Shown here in pieces: positions 25,285 to 33,694 of a stretch of DNA of 64,000 nt; the stretch's first letter is position 1, and every line of letters starts with the position of its first letter. The translations under genes and the position numbers were made by a program. The notes under the pieces are model-generated. The model saw nothing but the letters and a program-made list of their open reading frames with translations, was not told where the DNA came from and searched no databases. Source of the stretch: an uncultured bacterium (GTDB lineage: Bacteria; Actinomycetota; Coriobacteriia; Coriobacteriales; Coriobacteriaceae); contig CAJMPK010000001.1 in assembly GCA_905215205.1 (NCBI GenBank), positions 28,879-92,878 of the forward strand. Direction: 5' to 3'.

Positions 25285-26628
25285 TTAACGGAGCAGGCCG
25301 GCTACTTCGCCGGCTAGGGTGATGGTGCCGGCGGCAACGAAGGGCTCGCCGGCGGCATCGAGGGCTGCGAGGGCCTCGGATACGCTGGGGTACACACCCG
25401 CGAGCTTATCGGCGTCCACCAGGGCAGCGAGCTCCTCCGCTGGCAGGGCGCGATCGGAATCGGTCTGCGTCACGACCACACGGGGGAAGGCCGGAACAAG
25501 CACGTCGACGATACCCGCCACGTCCTTATCAGCCAATGCGGCGCACAGCAGCGTGGGGCGATTCTCTACGCACGGATCGATCTCGTCCAGTGCACTCACA
25601 AAGTTCTCGCAGCTCTGTGGGTTATGGCAGGCGTCGATCAGTTTGAGCGGATCGGTTCCCAGCACATCAAAGCGACCCGGCGTGGGGCAGCCCATAAGAG
25701 AAGCGTCGAGCGCCTCATGGTCGAGCTCGCGACCCAGATAGCCCTCGCACAGCATAATCGCGCACGCGGCATTCTGCGGCTGATAGGCCGGCTTGACCAT
25801 GCTCGACGTATAGATCGCGCGCGGCGTGGTGCAGCTAAACTCAACCGTGTCGCCCACGTGTGCCGGAAGTTTGGTCGTCGTATGGCTCACCACGAACGGC
25901 ACTACGCCGCACTCACGGCAACGGGCATCCATCACACACTGAACACTCGCCTCATGCGTGCCCTCGCCCAAAACAACCAAACGCCCAGGCTTAATAACCG
26001 CAGCCTTCTCCCCCGCAATAGCCTCAAGCGTGTCGCCAAGGACCTTCGTATGGTCGAGTCCAATGCCCGTAATGGCGACGGCCACGGGATCGGTCGCACT
26101 CGTAGCATCCCATCGTCCGCCCATGCCAACCTCAAGCACGGCCACGTCCACCGCGGCCTCGGCAAACATAGTCAAACCGGCCACGGACAAAAGATCGAAG
26201 GGCGTAATAGAACGGAGCTCCTCGCCCGCCGCCTCACGACGTGCGTTGAGACGACGACCCGCCTCATACGCCGCAGAGACACCATGGGCAAAGACCTCGT
26301 CTGAGACGACCTTCCCGTCAATCTCCATACGCTCGGGATAACGCACCAGATGAGGAGAAGTAAAGAGTGCCGTCTTAAGGCCCTCGCCACGAAGAATGGC
26401 AGCCGAGAATCGCGTCGTCGAGGTCTTTCCATTGGTACCGGCTATCTGGACGCAATCATAGAACTCGTCAGGACGACCAAGCTCATCGAGCATCTCGACG
26501 ACGGTCTCGAGCAGCGGCGTGGAATAACGCGCAATCTTGCCCGTATCGGCCGCAAGTGCAACAGCCTCGTCAAAAGCAAGCTCCGGAACCTCAAACGGAA
26601 CCGCATACAACCCAGAACGCTTTGCCAT
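25285..26628 (-). CDS. folC: Bifunctional dihydrofolate/folylpolyglutamate synthase
   Basis: Adds glutamates to folates. The 447-residue protein has the Mur-ligase-like ATP loop IAGTNGKTSTTRFSAAIL near residue 65, the substrate segment TSPHLVRYPERMEIDG, the metal-binding LEVGMGGRWDATSATDP, ITGIGLDHTKVLGDT and C-terminal DACHNPQS. Start is ATG 26628 (MAKRSGLYAV) with GAGGGG ahead; earlier in-frame codons reach into the gap behind valS. It is on the same strand as valS and 278 bp downstream of it, a common actinobacterial gene order. Confidence 0.9.
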   Translation of the reverse strand: MAKRSGLYAVPFEVPELAFDEAVALAADTGKIARYSTPLLETVVEMLDELGRPDEFYDCVQIAGTNGKTSTTRFSAAILRGEGLKTALFTSPHLVRYPERMEIDGKVVSDEVFAHGVSAAYEAGRRLNARREAAGEELRSITPFDLLSVAGLTMFAEAAVDVAVLEVGMGGRWDATSATDPVAVAITGIGLDHTKVLGDTLEAIAGEKAAVIKPGRLVVLGEGTHEASVQCVMDARCRECGVVPFVVSHTTTKLPAHVGDTVEFSCTTPRAIYTSSMVKPAYQPQNAACAIMLCEGYLGRELDHEALDASLMGCPTPGRFDVLGTDPLKLIDACHNPQSCENFVSALDEIDPCVENRPTLLCAALADKDVAGIVDVLVPAFPRVVVTQTDSDRALPAEELAALVDADKLAGVYPSVSEALAALDAAGEPFVAAGTITLAGEVAGLLR

Positions 26629-26779
26629 AGCCAAAGTCCCCTCAACATAAAAAGAGGCCCGTAATAAACAACGAGCCCCTCCCATTCAAAATATCAGCCA
26701 AACACCGCTTTGCAGCAGAATCAAGGCCACAACCCAGTGGCCCTAACACGCCAGATGCAAACAACCACGTAAACGAACT

Positions 26780-26897
26780 AGGAGCGGCCCGATGCTTTGC
26801 TCGATACAAGTTCCGCACGAGCCGAAGGCCACTTAATGTGGCCTTCGTGCGAGCAGGACTGTCCGCAGTAGCGAGCAAAGCCCCAAACCGCGCCCCT
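26780..26897. repeat. Two-tier long palindrome downstream of valS (P1)
   Basis: Core hairpin CGAAGGCCAC-ttaat-GTGGCCTTCG (26823-26847) sits inside outer arms GCTTTGCTCG (26794) and CGAGCAAAGC (26872), with a weaker AGGAGCGG/CCGCGCCCCT pair beyond. Related in inverted orientation to P2 upstream of valS. The remaining 26629-26779 holds no gene. Confidence 0.8.
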
Positions 26898-26906
26898 CAG
26901 TACCGC

Positions 26907-29594
26907 CTACGAGAAGTCAGCAACCTGAGCAGTCAGTGCCGTCAGGATCTCCTTGAGCTCAGCTGCACGGTCCTTCTTCTTCTGGACCACCGCGGGCGCG
27001 GCCTTGGCCACAAAGCCCTCGTTGGCGAGCGTCTTCTCGCAGCCGGCAAGCTCCTTCTGCGCTGCGGAAATCTCCTTCTCCAGGCGCGCCTTCTCGGCCG
27101 AAAGGTCAACCTTTCCCTCGAGCACCACAAAGACCTCGACGCCGCTGTCGACCACAGCGATGCTCGCGGCCGGCTTCTCAACATCGGTGCCCATGACCAG
27201 CGAGGCAGTGTTCGCTAGCGGCTCGATGGTCGAACGCAGGCTCTCGAGCTTCTCGATGTCCTCGGCGCCGGCGCGCACGACCACGTCGAGCTCGGCCTTG
27301 GGGCTCAAGCGGTAACGCGAACGCGTGGCGCGGGCGGCGGAAACGACGGTACGGCACAGCTCAAACGCGCGCTCGGCGGGCTCGTCGACATACTTGGCGT
27401 AGTCGGCGGGCTCGGGCCACTTGGCGATCATGAGCGCCTCGGCGCGATCCACGTTGCCCTCGGCATCCAGATCGAGCACGCTCGCCGGCATGTTGTCCCA
27501 GATCTCCTCGGTGACAAACGGCATGAGCGGGTGCATCAGGCGAATGGAGGTATCGAGCACAAAGATCAGGTTGCGCTGCGCCTGCAGACGGCCCTCGCCC
27601 TTCAGGCGGGCCTTGGTGACCTCGACGTACCAGTCGCAGACCTCATTCCAGAAGAACTGCTGCACGCCGCGGGCCATGTCGCCAAAGGTGTAGTTCTCAA
27701 TACCCTCGGTGACCATCTTCACGGCCATGGCCAGACGGCTGAACATCCAGGCGTCCGCCGGCGTCTCCACGACGGGCTCGCCGGGCGTGTAACCCTCCAT
27801 GTTCATAAGCAGGAAGCGGCTGGCGTTCCAGATCTTGGTCACAAACGACTTGGCCTGCTCGGTGCGCGGGCTGTCGATGAGCTTCTTGGTCTTCTTGTCA
27901 ATGTTCGCGTCGAACTTGACGTCCTGGTTATTGGTGCACAGCGTCAGCAGGTTGAAGCGCATGGCGTCGGCGCCGTACATACCGATGAGGTCCATGGGGT
28001 CAACGCCGTTGCCCTTGGACTTGGACATGCGGCTACCGTCCTTGGCCAGGATCGTCGGGTAGATGACGACGTCCTTAAACGGCACCTCGTCCAGGAAGTA
28101 CAGCGAGCTCATGACCATGCGGGCGACCCACAGCGCGATGATGTCGCGCGCGGTGACGAGCGCCGTCGTGGGGTGATGGCCCTCGAGCAGCTCCGGCTTT
28201 TGCGGCCAACCCTGCGTGGCAAAGGTCCACAGCTGCGAGCTGAACCAGGTGTCCAGCACGTTCTCGTCCTGATGCACGTGATGGCCGCCGCACTTGGGGC
28301 ACACGTCGGTGTCCTCGGTAAGGGCGTCCTCCCAGCCGCAGTCCTCGCAGTAGAACACGGGGATGCGGTGGCCCCACCACAGCTGGCGGCTGATGCACCA
28401 GTCCTTGAGGTTCTCCATCCAGGTGGTGTAGGTCTGCGTCCAGCGCGCGGGGTGGAAGGTGACCTTGCCGGAGTTGACGGCGTCCAGCGCCGGCCCCTTG
28501 AGCTTGTCGACGGCCACGAACCACTGCTCGGACAGCCACGGCTCCAGCGCGGAGTCGCAACGGTAGCAGTGCATGACGGAGTGATCGAGGTCCTCGACGT
28601 GATCGAGCAGGCCATGCTCCTCAAACCACTTGACGACGGCCTCGCGGCACTCGTCGCGGTTCATGCCGGTAAACTCCCCGTAGCCCTCGACGACTACCGC
28701 GTGCTCATCGAAGATATTGATCTGCGGCAGGTCGTGGGCCTGACCCATGGCGTAATCGTTGGGGTCGTGAGCCGGGGTAACCTTGACAAAGCCGGAGCCA
28801 AAGTTGGCGTCGACGTGCCAATCCTCAAAGATGGGGATCTCGCGATCGACGATGGGGAGCTTGACGGTCTTACCCACAAAGGCGGCCTTCTCGGGGTCCT
28901 TCGGGGAGACGGCGACGCCCGTGTCGCCGAGCATGGTCTCGGGGCGCGTGGTGGCGACGACGATGTAGTCCTGGCCGTTGACTGGCTCGGTCAGCGGGTA
29001 GCGCAGGTGCCACAGATGGCCCTTCTCGTCCTTATACTCGGCCTCGTCGTCCGAGATGGCGGTGGTGCAGTTGGGGCACCAGTTTACGATGCGCTTGCCG
29101 CGATAGATCAGGCCGTCGTGGTACCAGTCGCAGAACACCTTGCGCACGGCCTGCGCGTAGTCCTCGTCCATGGTAAAGCGCTCGTTATCGAAGTCGACGG
29201 AGCAGCCCATACGTTTGATCTGCTCGACGATGATGCCGCCGTACTCGTGGGTCCAATCCCAGCAGGCGTCGACAAACTTATCGCGACCGATCTCCAGGCG
29301 GCTGATGCCCTCGCTCTTGAGTTTCTTGTCGACCTTGGTCTGCGTAGCGATACCGGCATGGTCGGTACCGAGCACCCAGCGCGTGGACTTGCCGCGCATG
29401 CGGGCCATGCGAATGATGGCGTCCTGGATGGAGTCGTCGGTGGCGTGGCCCATATGGAGCTTGCCGGTCACGTTGGGAGGCGGAATGGTGACGGTGCAGT
29501 CGCCCACGCCCTCACGGCGCTTGTAGTAGCCGCCGTCGAGCCACTTCTGCAGGATCGCCGGCTCGTTGGTCGACGGATCGTAGTTCTTGGGCAT
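26907..29594 (-). CDS. valS: Valyl-tRNA synthetase
   Basis: Class Ia synthetase charging tRNA-Val, 895 residues. The HIGH-type motif is PPNVTGKLHMGHATDD, the KMSKS-type loop is GSRMSKSKGNGVDP, and the CP1 editing region includes TTRPETMLGDTGVAV. Two zinc-ribbon pairs are visible (CEDCGW and CPKCGG), plus CPNC further upstream. The C-terminus ends in the valyl-specific coiled coil (LSAEKARLEKEISAAQKEL). Start ATG at 29594 (MPKNYDPST); an ATG at 29603 is also possible. I saw no T-box-like element in the leader, which instead carries long palindrome P2. Confidence 0.95.
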   Translation of the reverse strand: MPKNYDPSTNEPAILQKWLDGGYYKRREGVGDCTVTIPPPNVTGKLHMGHATDDSIQDAIIRMARMRGKSTRWVLGTDHAGIATQTKVDKKLKSEGISRLEIGRDKFVDACWDWTHEYGGIIVEQIKRMGCSVDFDNERFTMDEDYAQAVRKVFCDWYHDGLIYRGKRIVNWCPNCTTAISDDEAEYKDEKGHLWHLRYPLTEPVNGQDYIVVATTRPETMLGDTGVAVSPKDPEKAAFVGKTVKLPIVDREIPIFEDWHVDANFGSGFVKVTPAHDPNDYAMGQAHDLPQINIFDEHAVVVEGYGEFTGMNRDECREAVVKWFEEHGLLDHVEDLDHSVMHCYRCDSALEPWLSEQWFVAVDKLKGPALDAVNSGKVTFHPARWTQTYTTWMENLKDWCISRQLWWGHRIPVFYCEDCGWEDALTEDTDVCPKCGGHHVHQDENVLDTWFSSQLWTFATQGWPQKPELLEGHHPTTALVTARDIIALWVARMVMSSLYFLDEVPFKDVVIYPTILAKDGSRMSKSKGNGVDPMDLIGMYGADAMRFNLLTLCTNNQDVKFDANIDKKTKKLIDSPRTEQAKSFVTKIWNASRFLLMNMEGYTPGEPVVETPADAWMFSRLAMAVKMVTEGIENYTFGDMARGVQQFFWNEVCDWYVEVTKARLKGEGRLQAQRNLIFVLDTSIRLMHPLMPFVTEEIWDNMPASVLDLDAEGNVDRAEALMIAKWPEPADYAKYVDEPAERAFELCRTVVSAARATRSRYRLSPKAELDVVVRAGAEDIEKLESLRSTIEPLANTASLVMGTDVEKPAASIAVVDSGVEVFVVLEGKVDLSAEKARLEKEISAAQKELAGCEKTLANEGFVAKAAPAVVQKKKDRAAELKEILTALTAQVADFS

Positions 29595-29623
29595 TTCTTC
29601 CATATATCTCTCCCTGTCCCGCC

Positions 29624-29738
29624 GGGGAGAAATGTAGGCCCGATTTTCGCTCGGTCAGGTCCTGGGCTCGATCGAAGACCACATTAAGTGGTCTTCGGCT
29701 CGTGCGGAATCTACGAAAATCGGGCCTACATTCCTCCC
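29624..29738. repeat. Two-tier long palindrome upstream of valS (P2)
   Basis: Outer arms of about 25 nt (29624-29649 and 29714-29738, sharing TGTAGGCCCGATTTTCG and its complement) enclose the core hairpin CGAAGACCAC-attaa-GTGGTCTTCG (29673-29697). The core and its CACGAGC flank match P1 in opposite orientation; the outer arms have different sequence but also pair. Confidence 0.82.
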
Positions 29739-29834
29739 TTTAGGTATCGATTACTTCAGTCTGAATTGACTTTGCCGAGGCTTAAACAAACACACAGAAT
29801 AGCACAGGTAGTTGGGGTTATTGCGTATATATAA

Positions 29835-29868
29835 AATAGCCTCCGACCGCGGGTGGTCGGAGGCTATT
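29835..29868 (-). terminator. Terminator of clpX
   Basis: Perfect stem ATAGCCTCCGACC/GGTCGGAGGCTAT about 20 nt past the clpX stop; the minus-strand transcript continues TTTTATAT. Confidence 0.85.
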
Positions 29869-29890
29869 TGCAAACACGTTTTTGGCTGGT

Positions 29891-31297
29891 TTACCCGTAG
29901 ATACGTTGGGGCTGTTCTTCGCCCTTTACGGAGGCTTCGGTCACGATGACCTTGGTAACACCTTCCTCGCTGGGGAGGTCGAACATCGTCTGTTGCAGCA
30001 CGTCCTCGCAGATGGAACGCAGGCCGCGGGCGCCGGTCTTGCGGGCGAGCGCCATGCGGGCGATCTCGTGCAGGGCGGCGTCCTCAAACTCAAGCTCAAC
30101 GTCCTCGAGCTGGAACATCTTGCGGTACTGACGCACCACGGCGTTCTTGGGCTCGGTCAGGATCGACACCAGGTCGTCCTCGTCGAGCGCCTGCGTCTGG
30201 GTGACGACGGGCGTACGTCCCACAAACTCGGGGATCATGCCAAAGGCGTTGAGGTCCTGAGGGAGCACCTGACGCAGCAGGTCGTTCTCGTCGACCGAGG
30301 TGGGGCCGGCGATCTCGGAGTTAAAGCCCACGCCCTTGTTGCCCACGCGGTCGGCGATGATCTTGTCCAGGCCCACAAAGGCACCGCCGCAGATAAACAG
30401 AATGTTGGTCGTGTCGATCTGCAGCAACTCCTGCTGGGGATGCTTGCGGCCGCCGGTGGGCGGAACGCTTGCCACCGTGCCCTCAAGAATCTTAAGCAGC
30501 GCCTGCTGAACGCCCTCGCCCGAAACGTCACGGGTAATGGAGAGGTTCTCTGCCTTGCGGGCGATCTTGTCGATCTCGTCAACGTAGATGATGCCCACCT
30601 GCGCGCGCTCGATATCGCCATCGGCGGCGTTGATGAGCTTGAGCAGGATGTTCTCCACGTCCTCGCCCACGTAACCGGCCTCGGTGAGCGCAGTGGCGTC
30701 GGCGATGGCAAACGGCACCTCGAGGATGCGCGCAAGCGTCTGGGCGAGCAGGGTCTTACCGGTACCGGTGGGACCGAGCAGCAAAATGTTGGACTTGGCG
30801 AGCTCCACCTCGTCCATATCGTCGTCGAACTGCGAGCCCACGCCGTCGCCAAAAGCAGACACCGCGGCGCCGCCCTCGATCACGCGGCGATAGTGGTTGT
30901 ACACGGCAACCGACATGGCGCGTTTGGCGTCCTCCTGGCCCATAACATAGGCCGAAAGCTCATCGTAGATCTCGTGCGGCGTCGGCACGTGCGTGATGAC
31001 CTGGCGGTCGTCCTCGAGCTCAAAGCCCTCGGCCTCGGGGTCAACCGCAGGCTGGGATTCAGCCTGGCCGTGATCGTTGAGGAAGCCCGGCAGCTTGCCG
31101 TTGCGGGCAGCGTCCATAAAGTCCGAAGCCAGCGACTCCTCCAAGATCTCGGAGCAGGCGGCGACGCACTCATCGCAGATAAAGATATTGGTCGGACCCT
31201 TCACCAGACGGCGAACCTGACCCTGCTCTTTTCCGCAGAAGGAGCAGCGGATGGGGTTGCCGTTCTCGTCGAAGTTGTCCTGCATGTTACCGGCCAT
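29891..31297 (-). CDS. clpX: ATP-dependent Clp protease ATP-binding subunit ClpX
   Basis: AAA+ unfoldase that feeds substrates to ClpP. The N-terminal zinc-binding domain shows [18 protein letters not shown] and ICDECVAAC. Walker A is [18 protein letters not shown], Walker [14 protein letters not shown], and the pore loop region is [15 protein letters not shown]. At 468 residues it is somewhat longer than E. coli ClpX (424) because of a spacer after the zinc domain (about residues 60-90). Start at 31297, with a second in-frame ATG (MQDNF) at 31285 equally possible. The clpP stop is 1 nt upstream, so tig-clpP-clpX form the usual block. Confidence 0.94.
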   Translation of the reverse strand: MAGNMQDNFDENGNPIRCSFCGKEQGQVRRLVKGPTNIFICDECVAACSEILEESLASDFMDAARNGKLPGFLNDHGQAESQPAVDPEAEGFELEDDRQVITHVPTPHEIYDELSAYVMGQEDAKRAMSVAVYNHYRRVIEGGAAVSAFGDGVGSQFDDDMDEVELAKSNILLLGPTGTGKTLLAQTLARILEVPFAIADATALTEAGYVGEDVENILLKLINAADGDIERAQVGIIYVDEIDKIARKAENLSITRDVSGEGVQQALLKILEGTVASVPPTGGRKHPQQELLQIDTTNILFICGGAFVGLDKIIADRVGNKGVGFNSEIAGPTSVDENDLLRQVLPQDLNAFGMIPEFVGRTPVVTQTQALDEDDLVSILTEPKNAVVRQYRKMFQLEDVELEFEDAALHEIARMALARKTGARGLRSICEDVLQQTMFDLPSEEGVTKVIVTEASVKGEEQPQRIYG

Positions 31298-31298
31298 C

Positions 31299-31919
31299 CT
31301 AGGCGTCCTTCGCGGCGAGGTCGCGCGAGGTGACGATACGGTCGATCAGGCCGTAGTCGAGGGCCTCGGCAGCGGTCAGGTAGTTATCGCGCTCGGTATC
31401 GGCCTGGACCTTCTCGATGGGCTGGCCCGATGCGTCGGACAGGATCTGGTTGAGCTCGCGACGGGTCTTCTTGATCTCCTCTGCCACGATCTCGATCTCG
31501 GTCTGCTGACCCTGGGCACCGCCGCTGGGCTGGTGAATCATAACCTTGGAGTGCGGCAGGCAGAAACGCTTGCCCTTGGCGCCGGCCGAAAGCAGCACGG
31601 CGGCCATAGACGCGGCCATGCCGACGCAAATGGTCGAGACCTGCGGCTTAATGAAGTTCATGGTGTCCAGAATCGCCAGGCCGGAGTAGACCTCGCCACC
31701 GGGCGAATTGATGTAGAGCGAGATATCCTTCTCGGCATCTTGGCTCTCAAGATGCAGCAGCTGGGCAACGACCAGGTTGGCGCTGACGGAGTTGATCTCC
31801 TCGCCCAAGAAGATGATGCGGTCGTTGAGCAGGCGCGAATAGATATCGTAGCTGCGCTCGCCGCGCGGCGTCTGCTCGATAACGTATGGCACGAGGGCGG
31901 AATCGAACTTAGCGATCAT
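31299..31919 (-). CDS. clpP: ATP-dependent Clp protease proteolytic subunit
   Basis: Self-assembling serine protease, 206 residues. The catalytic triad is visible: Ser in [15 protein letters not shown], His in [15 protein letters not shown] and Asp in [19 protein letters not shown]. The N-terminus [20 protein letters not shown] is the conserved axial-loop region. Start ATG 31919 (MIAKFDS) is chosen over 31949 because GGAG lies 7 nt ahead. One nt separates it from clpX. Confidence 0.95.
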   Translation of the reverse strand: MIAKFDSALVPYVIEQTPRGERSYDIYSRLLNDRIIFLGEEINSVSANLVVAQLLHLESQDAEKDISLYINSPGGEVYSGLAILDTMNFIKPQVSTICVGMAASMAAVLLSAGAKGKRFCLPHSKVMIHQPSGGAQGQQTEIEIVAEEIKKTRRELNQILSDASGQPIEKVQADTERDNYLTAAEALDYGLIDRIVTSRDLAAKDA

Positions 31920-31965
31920 ACGCATCTCCATTTCTCTCTTGCGGACCAAATTGGTTCTAGATAAA

Positions 31966-32006
31966 CGTACGGTGCCCGCATGCTATGCATTGGCTGGCAC
32001 CGTACG
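31966..32006 (-). terminator. Hairpin between tig and clpP
   Basis: Stem CGTACGGTGCC/GGCACCGTACG with a 19-nt loop; the minus strand continues GTTTATC, a weak U tract. It could be a partial terminator or a processing site setting tig and clpP levels apart. Confidence 0.6.
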
Positions 32007-32082
32007 AAGCAACCGGATAACCGGTGTATAACTTTACCCCATCACGGGCGCACCCATGCGCTCGCGGGCAAGGTGGCGAGAA

Positions 32083-33381
32083 TTACTCGGCGTCCTTGGC
32101 GGTCTCGTCGACCTCGGTCACCTTGGCGTTCTCGACCAGGTGGTCGACGGCCTTGGAGCGACGGATGGACTCGCGGACGGCAGGCATGCGGCCATCGGCG
32201 ATGAACTCGGCCTTGGAAGCCTCGACGTCCTTGACGCCAGCCTTCTCGAACTCGGCGTTGATGTCGTCCTCGGTGACCTCGATCTTGAGCTCGCGGGCGA
32301 GGGCGTCGAGAGCCAGGGACTCACGGGCAACGTCGTTTGCCTGCTTGTGCAGGTCGCCGATGAACTGCTCCATGGTCAGGCCGGAAGCGGGCAGCCAGGT
32401 GTCCAGCGTCATGCCGCGGGCAGCGAGGTTGGACAGGAAGTTCTGGCCAAGCTCCTCAAAGACGGACTGCTCGTAGTCGGCGTCCATCTCATCGAGCTGC
32501 AGGCGCTCGGCGAGAGCGGAGACGCAACGGTTCTCCTTCTCGGCCGGGAGGCGGGAAGCCTTGTCCTGCTCGATCTCGATCTTGATGGCGTCGCGCATAG
32601 CGTCGATGTTGTCGAAGCCAAAGTCAGACTTGACGAGCTCGTCGGTGAGCTCGGGGGTGTTGCGAACCTTGATGCCCTTGATGGTGACCTCGACGGTGTG
32701 GGTCTCGGCCTCCTCGCCCTCCTCGACCTCGTCGGTCCAGGTGACGGTCTTGACGTCGTCAACGTTGGCGCCAATCAGGGCGTCGTTGAACTCCTTGGGG
32801 TTGCTGTCGCTACCGGCGATGAGCATGCGGCCCTCGGCGGCAAAGTTGTCGGCGTTCTCGACGGCCTTGAGGTCGACGGTGACGTAGTCCTCGGCCTCGA
32901 CGGCGCGACCCTCGACGTCCTCGAAGGTGGCACGGTAGTTGAGGAGCATCTCGACCTGGTTGTTGATCTCCGACTCGGTGACCTCTGCAGGCGGCATCTC
33001 GATCTCGACAGCGTCGAAGGAGGAGAGCTCAGCGGCGGGACGCAGGGAGAACTCGACGGTGTAGGTGTAGTCCTCGTGATCCTTGGCGAGGTCGAGCTCC
33101 TTGTAGTCACCGTTCTTGGTGGGGACGATGTCCAGCTCGTTGAGGACGGCGGGCTCGTTGGCGGCGATCAGGTCGTTGGTGGCCTGAGCGAGGGTAGCCT
33201 CGGCGCCAAGAGCGGAATCGATGACCGGACGGGGAGCCTTACCGGCGCGGAAGCCCGGGAAGCGGTACTTCTTCGCGGTGTCCTTGTAGGCCTTCTTGAT
33301 CGCGGCGTCGACGTCGGCGGCCGGGATGGTGACCGTAGCGGTGAGCTTGGCGTCCTTGACGTCAGAAGCGGTGATGTTCAA
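32083..33381 (-). CDS. tig: Trigger factor
   Basis: Ribosome-associated chaperone and peptidyl-prolyl isomerase. The N-terminal ribosome-binding domain has KKYRFPGFRAGKAPRPVI (the GFRxGKAP signature). A PPIase-like domain follows (EDYVTVDLKAV to ETHTVEVTIKGIKV), then a long helical C-domain. I place the start at TTG 33381 (product MNITASDVKD) because AGGAGG sits 6 nt ahead; the nearest upstream ATG (33396) contains that same AGGAGG and so cannot use it. The product is 432 residues. First gene of tig-clpP-clpX. Confidence 0.9.
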   Translation of the reverse strand: MNITASDVKDAKLTATVTIPAADVDAAIKKAYKDTAKKYRFPGFRAGKAPRPVIDSALGAEATLAQATNDLIAANEPAVLNELDIVPTKNGDYKELDLAKDHEDYTYTVEFSLRPAAELSSFDAVEIEMPPAEVTESEINNQVEMLLNYRATFEDVEGRAVEAEDYVTVDLKAVENADNFAAEGRMLIAGSDSNPKEFNDALIGANVDDVKTVTWTDEVEEGEEAETHTVEVTIKGIKVRNTPELTDELVKSDFGFDNIDAMRDAIKIEIEQDKASRLPAEKENRCVSALAERLQLDEMDADYEQSVFEELGQNFLSNLAARGMTLDTWLPASGLTMEQFIGDLHKQANDVARESLALDALARELKIEVTEDDINAEFEKAGVKDVEASKAEFIADGRMPAVRESIRRSKAVDHLVENAKVTEVDETAKDAE

Positions 33382-33472
33382 CACGTTCCTCCTCATACTG
33401 CCCAGCTTATCTGAGGTGCTGGTACCTTTATGCAACAAAGTGTCGCGAGGGCATAAGCCGACGCGGGTGCGT

Positions 33473-33556
33473 TGGTGCGGGCGAAAGGACTCGAACCTTC
33501 ACGGGAATCCCACCAGAACCTAAATCTGGCGCGTCTACCAATTCCGCCACGCCCGC
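33473..33556 (-). tRNA. tRNA-Leu (UAG)
   Basis: A complete cloverleaf with 7-bp acceptor GCGGGCG/CGCCCGC, D-arm GGCGGAATTGGTAGACGC, anticodon stem CCAGA/TCTGG with loop TTTAGGT (anticodon TAG), a class II variable arm, T-arm GGTTCGAGTCC and an encoded CCA end. Upstream of tig on the same strand. Confidence 0.95.
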
Positions 33557-33694
33557 ATGAGCGCACAGACTAGGAATGATAGCAGATACGAGCGGCAAGC
33601 GCACGCACACGTTTTTAGCTCACGACCTCACCACGAGTGCAGAAGGCGGGGCGAGTTGCCCCACCCCGCCAATTACGACGTGTTCGCTGACCCG

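Noticed and set aside
29595..29760. T-box riboswitch ahead of valS
   Set aside because: I found no T-box-like conserved sequence; the leader is dominated by the long palindrome P2.
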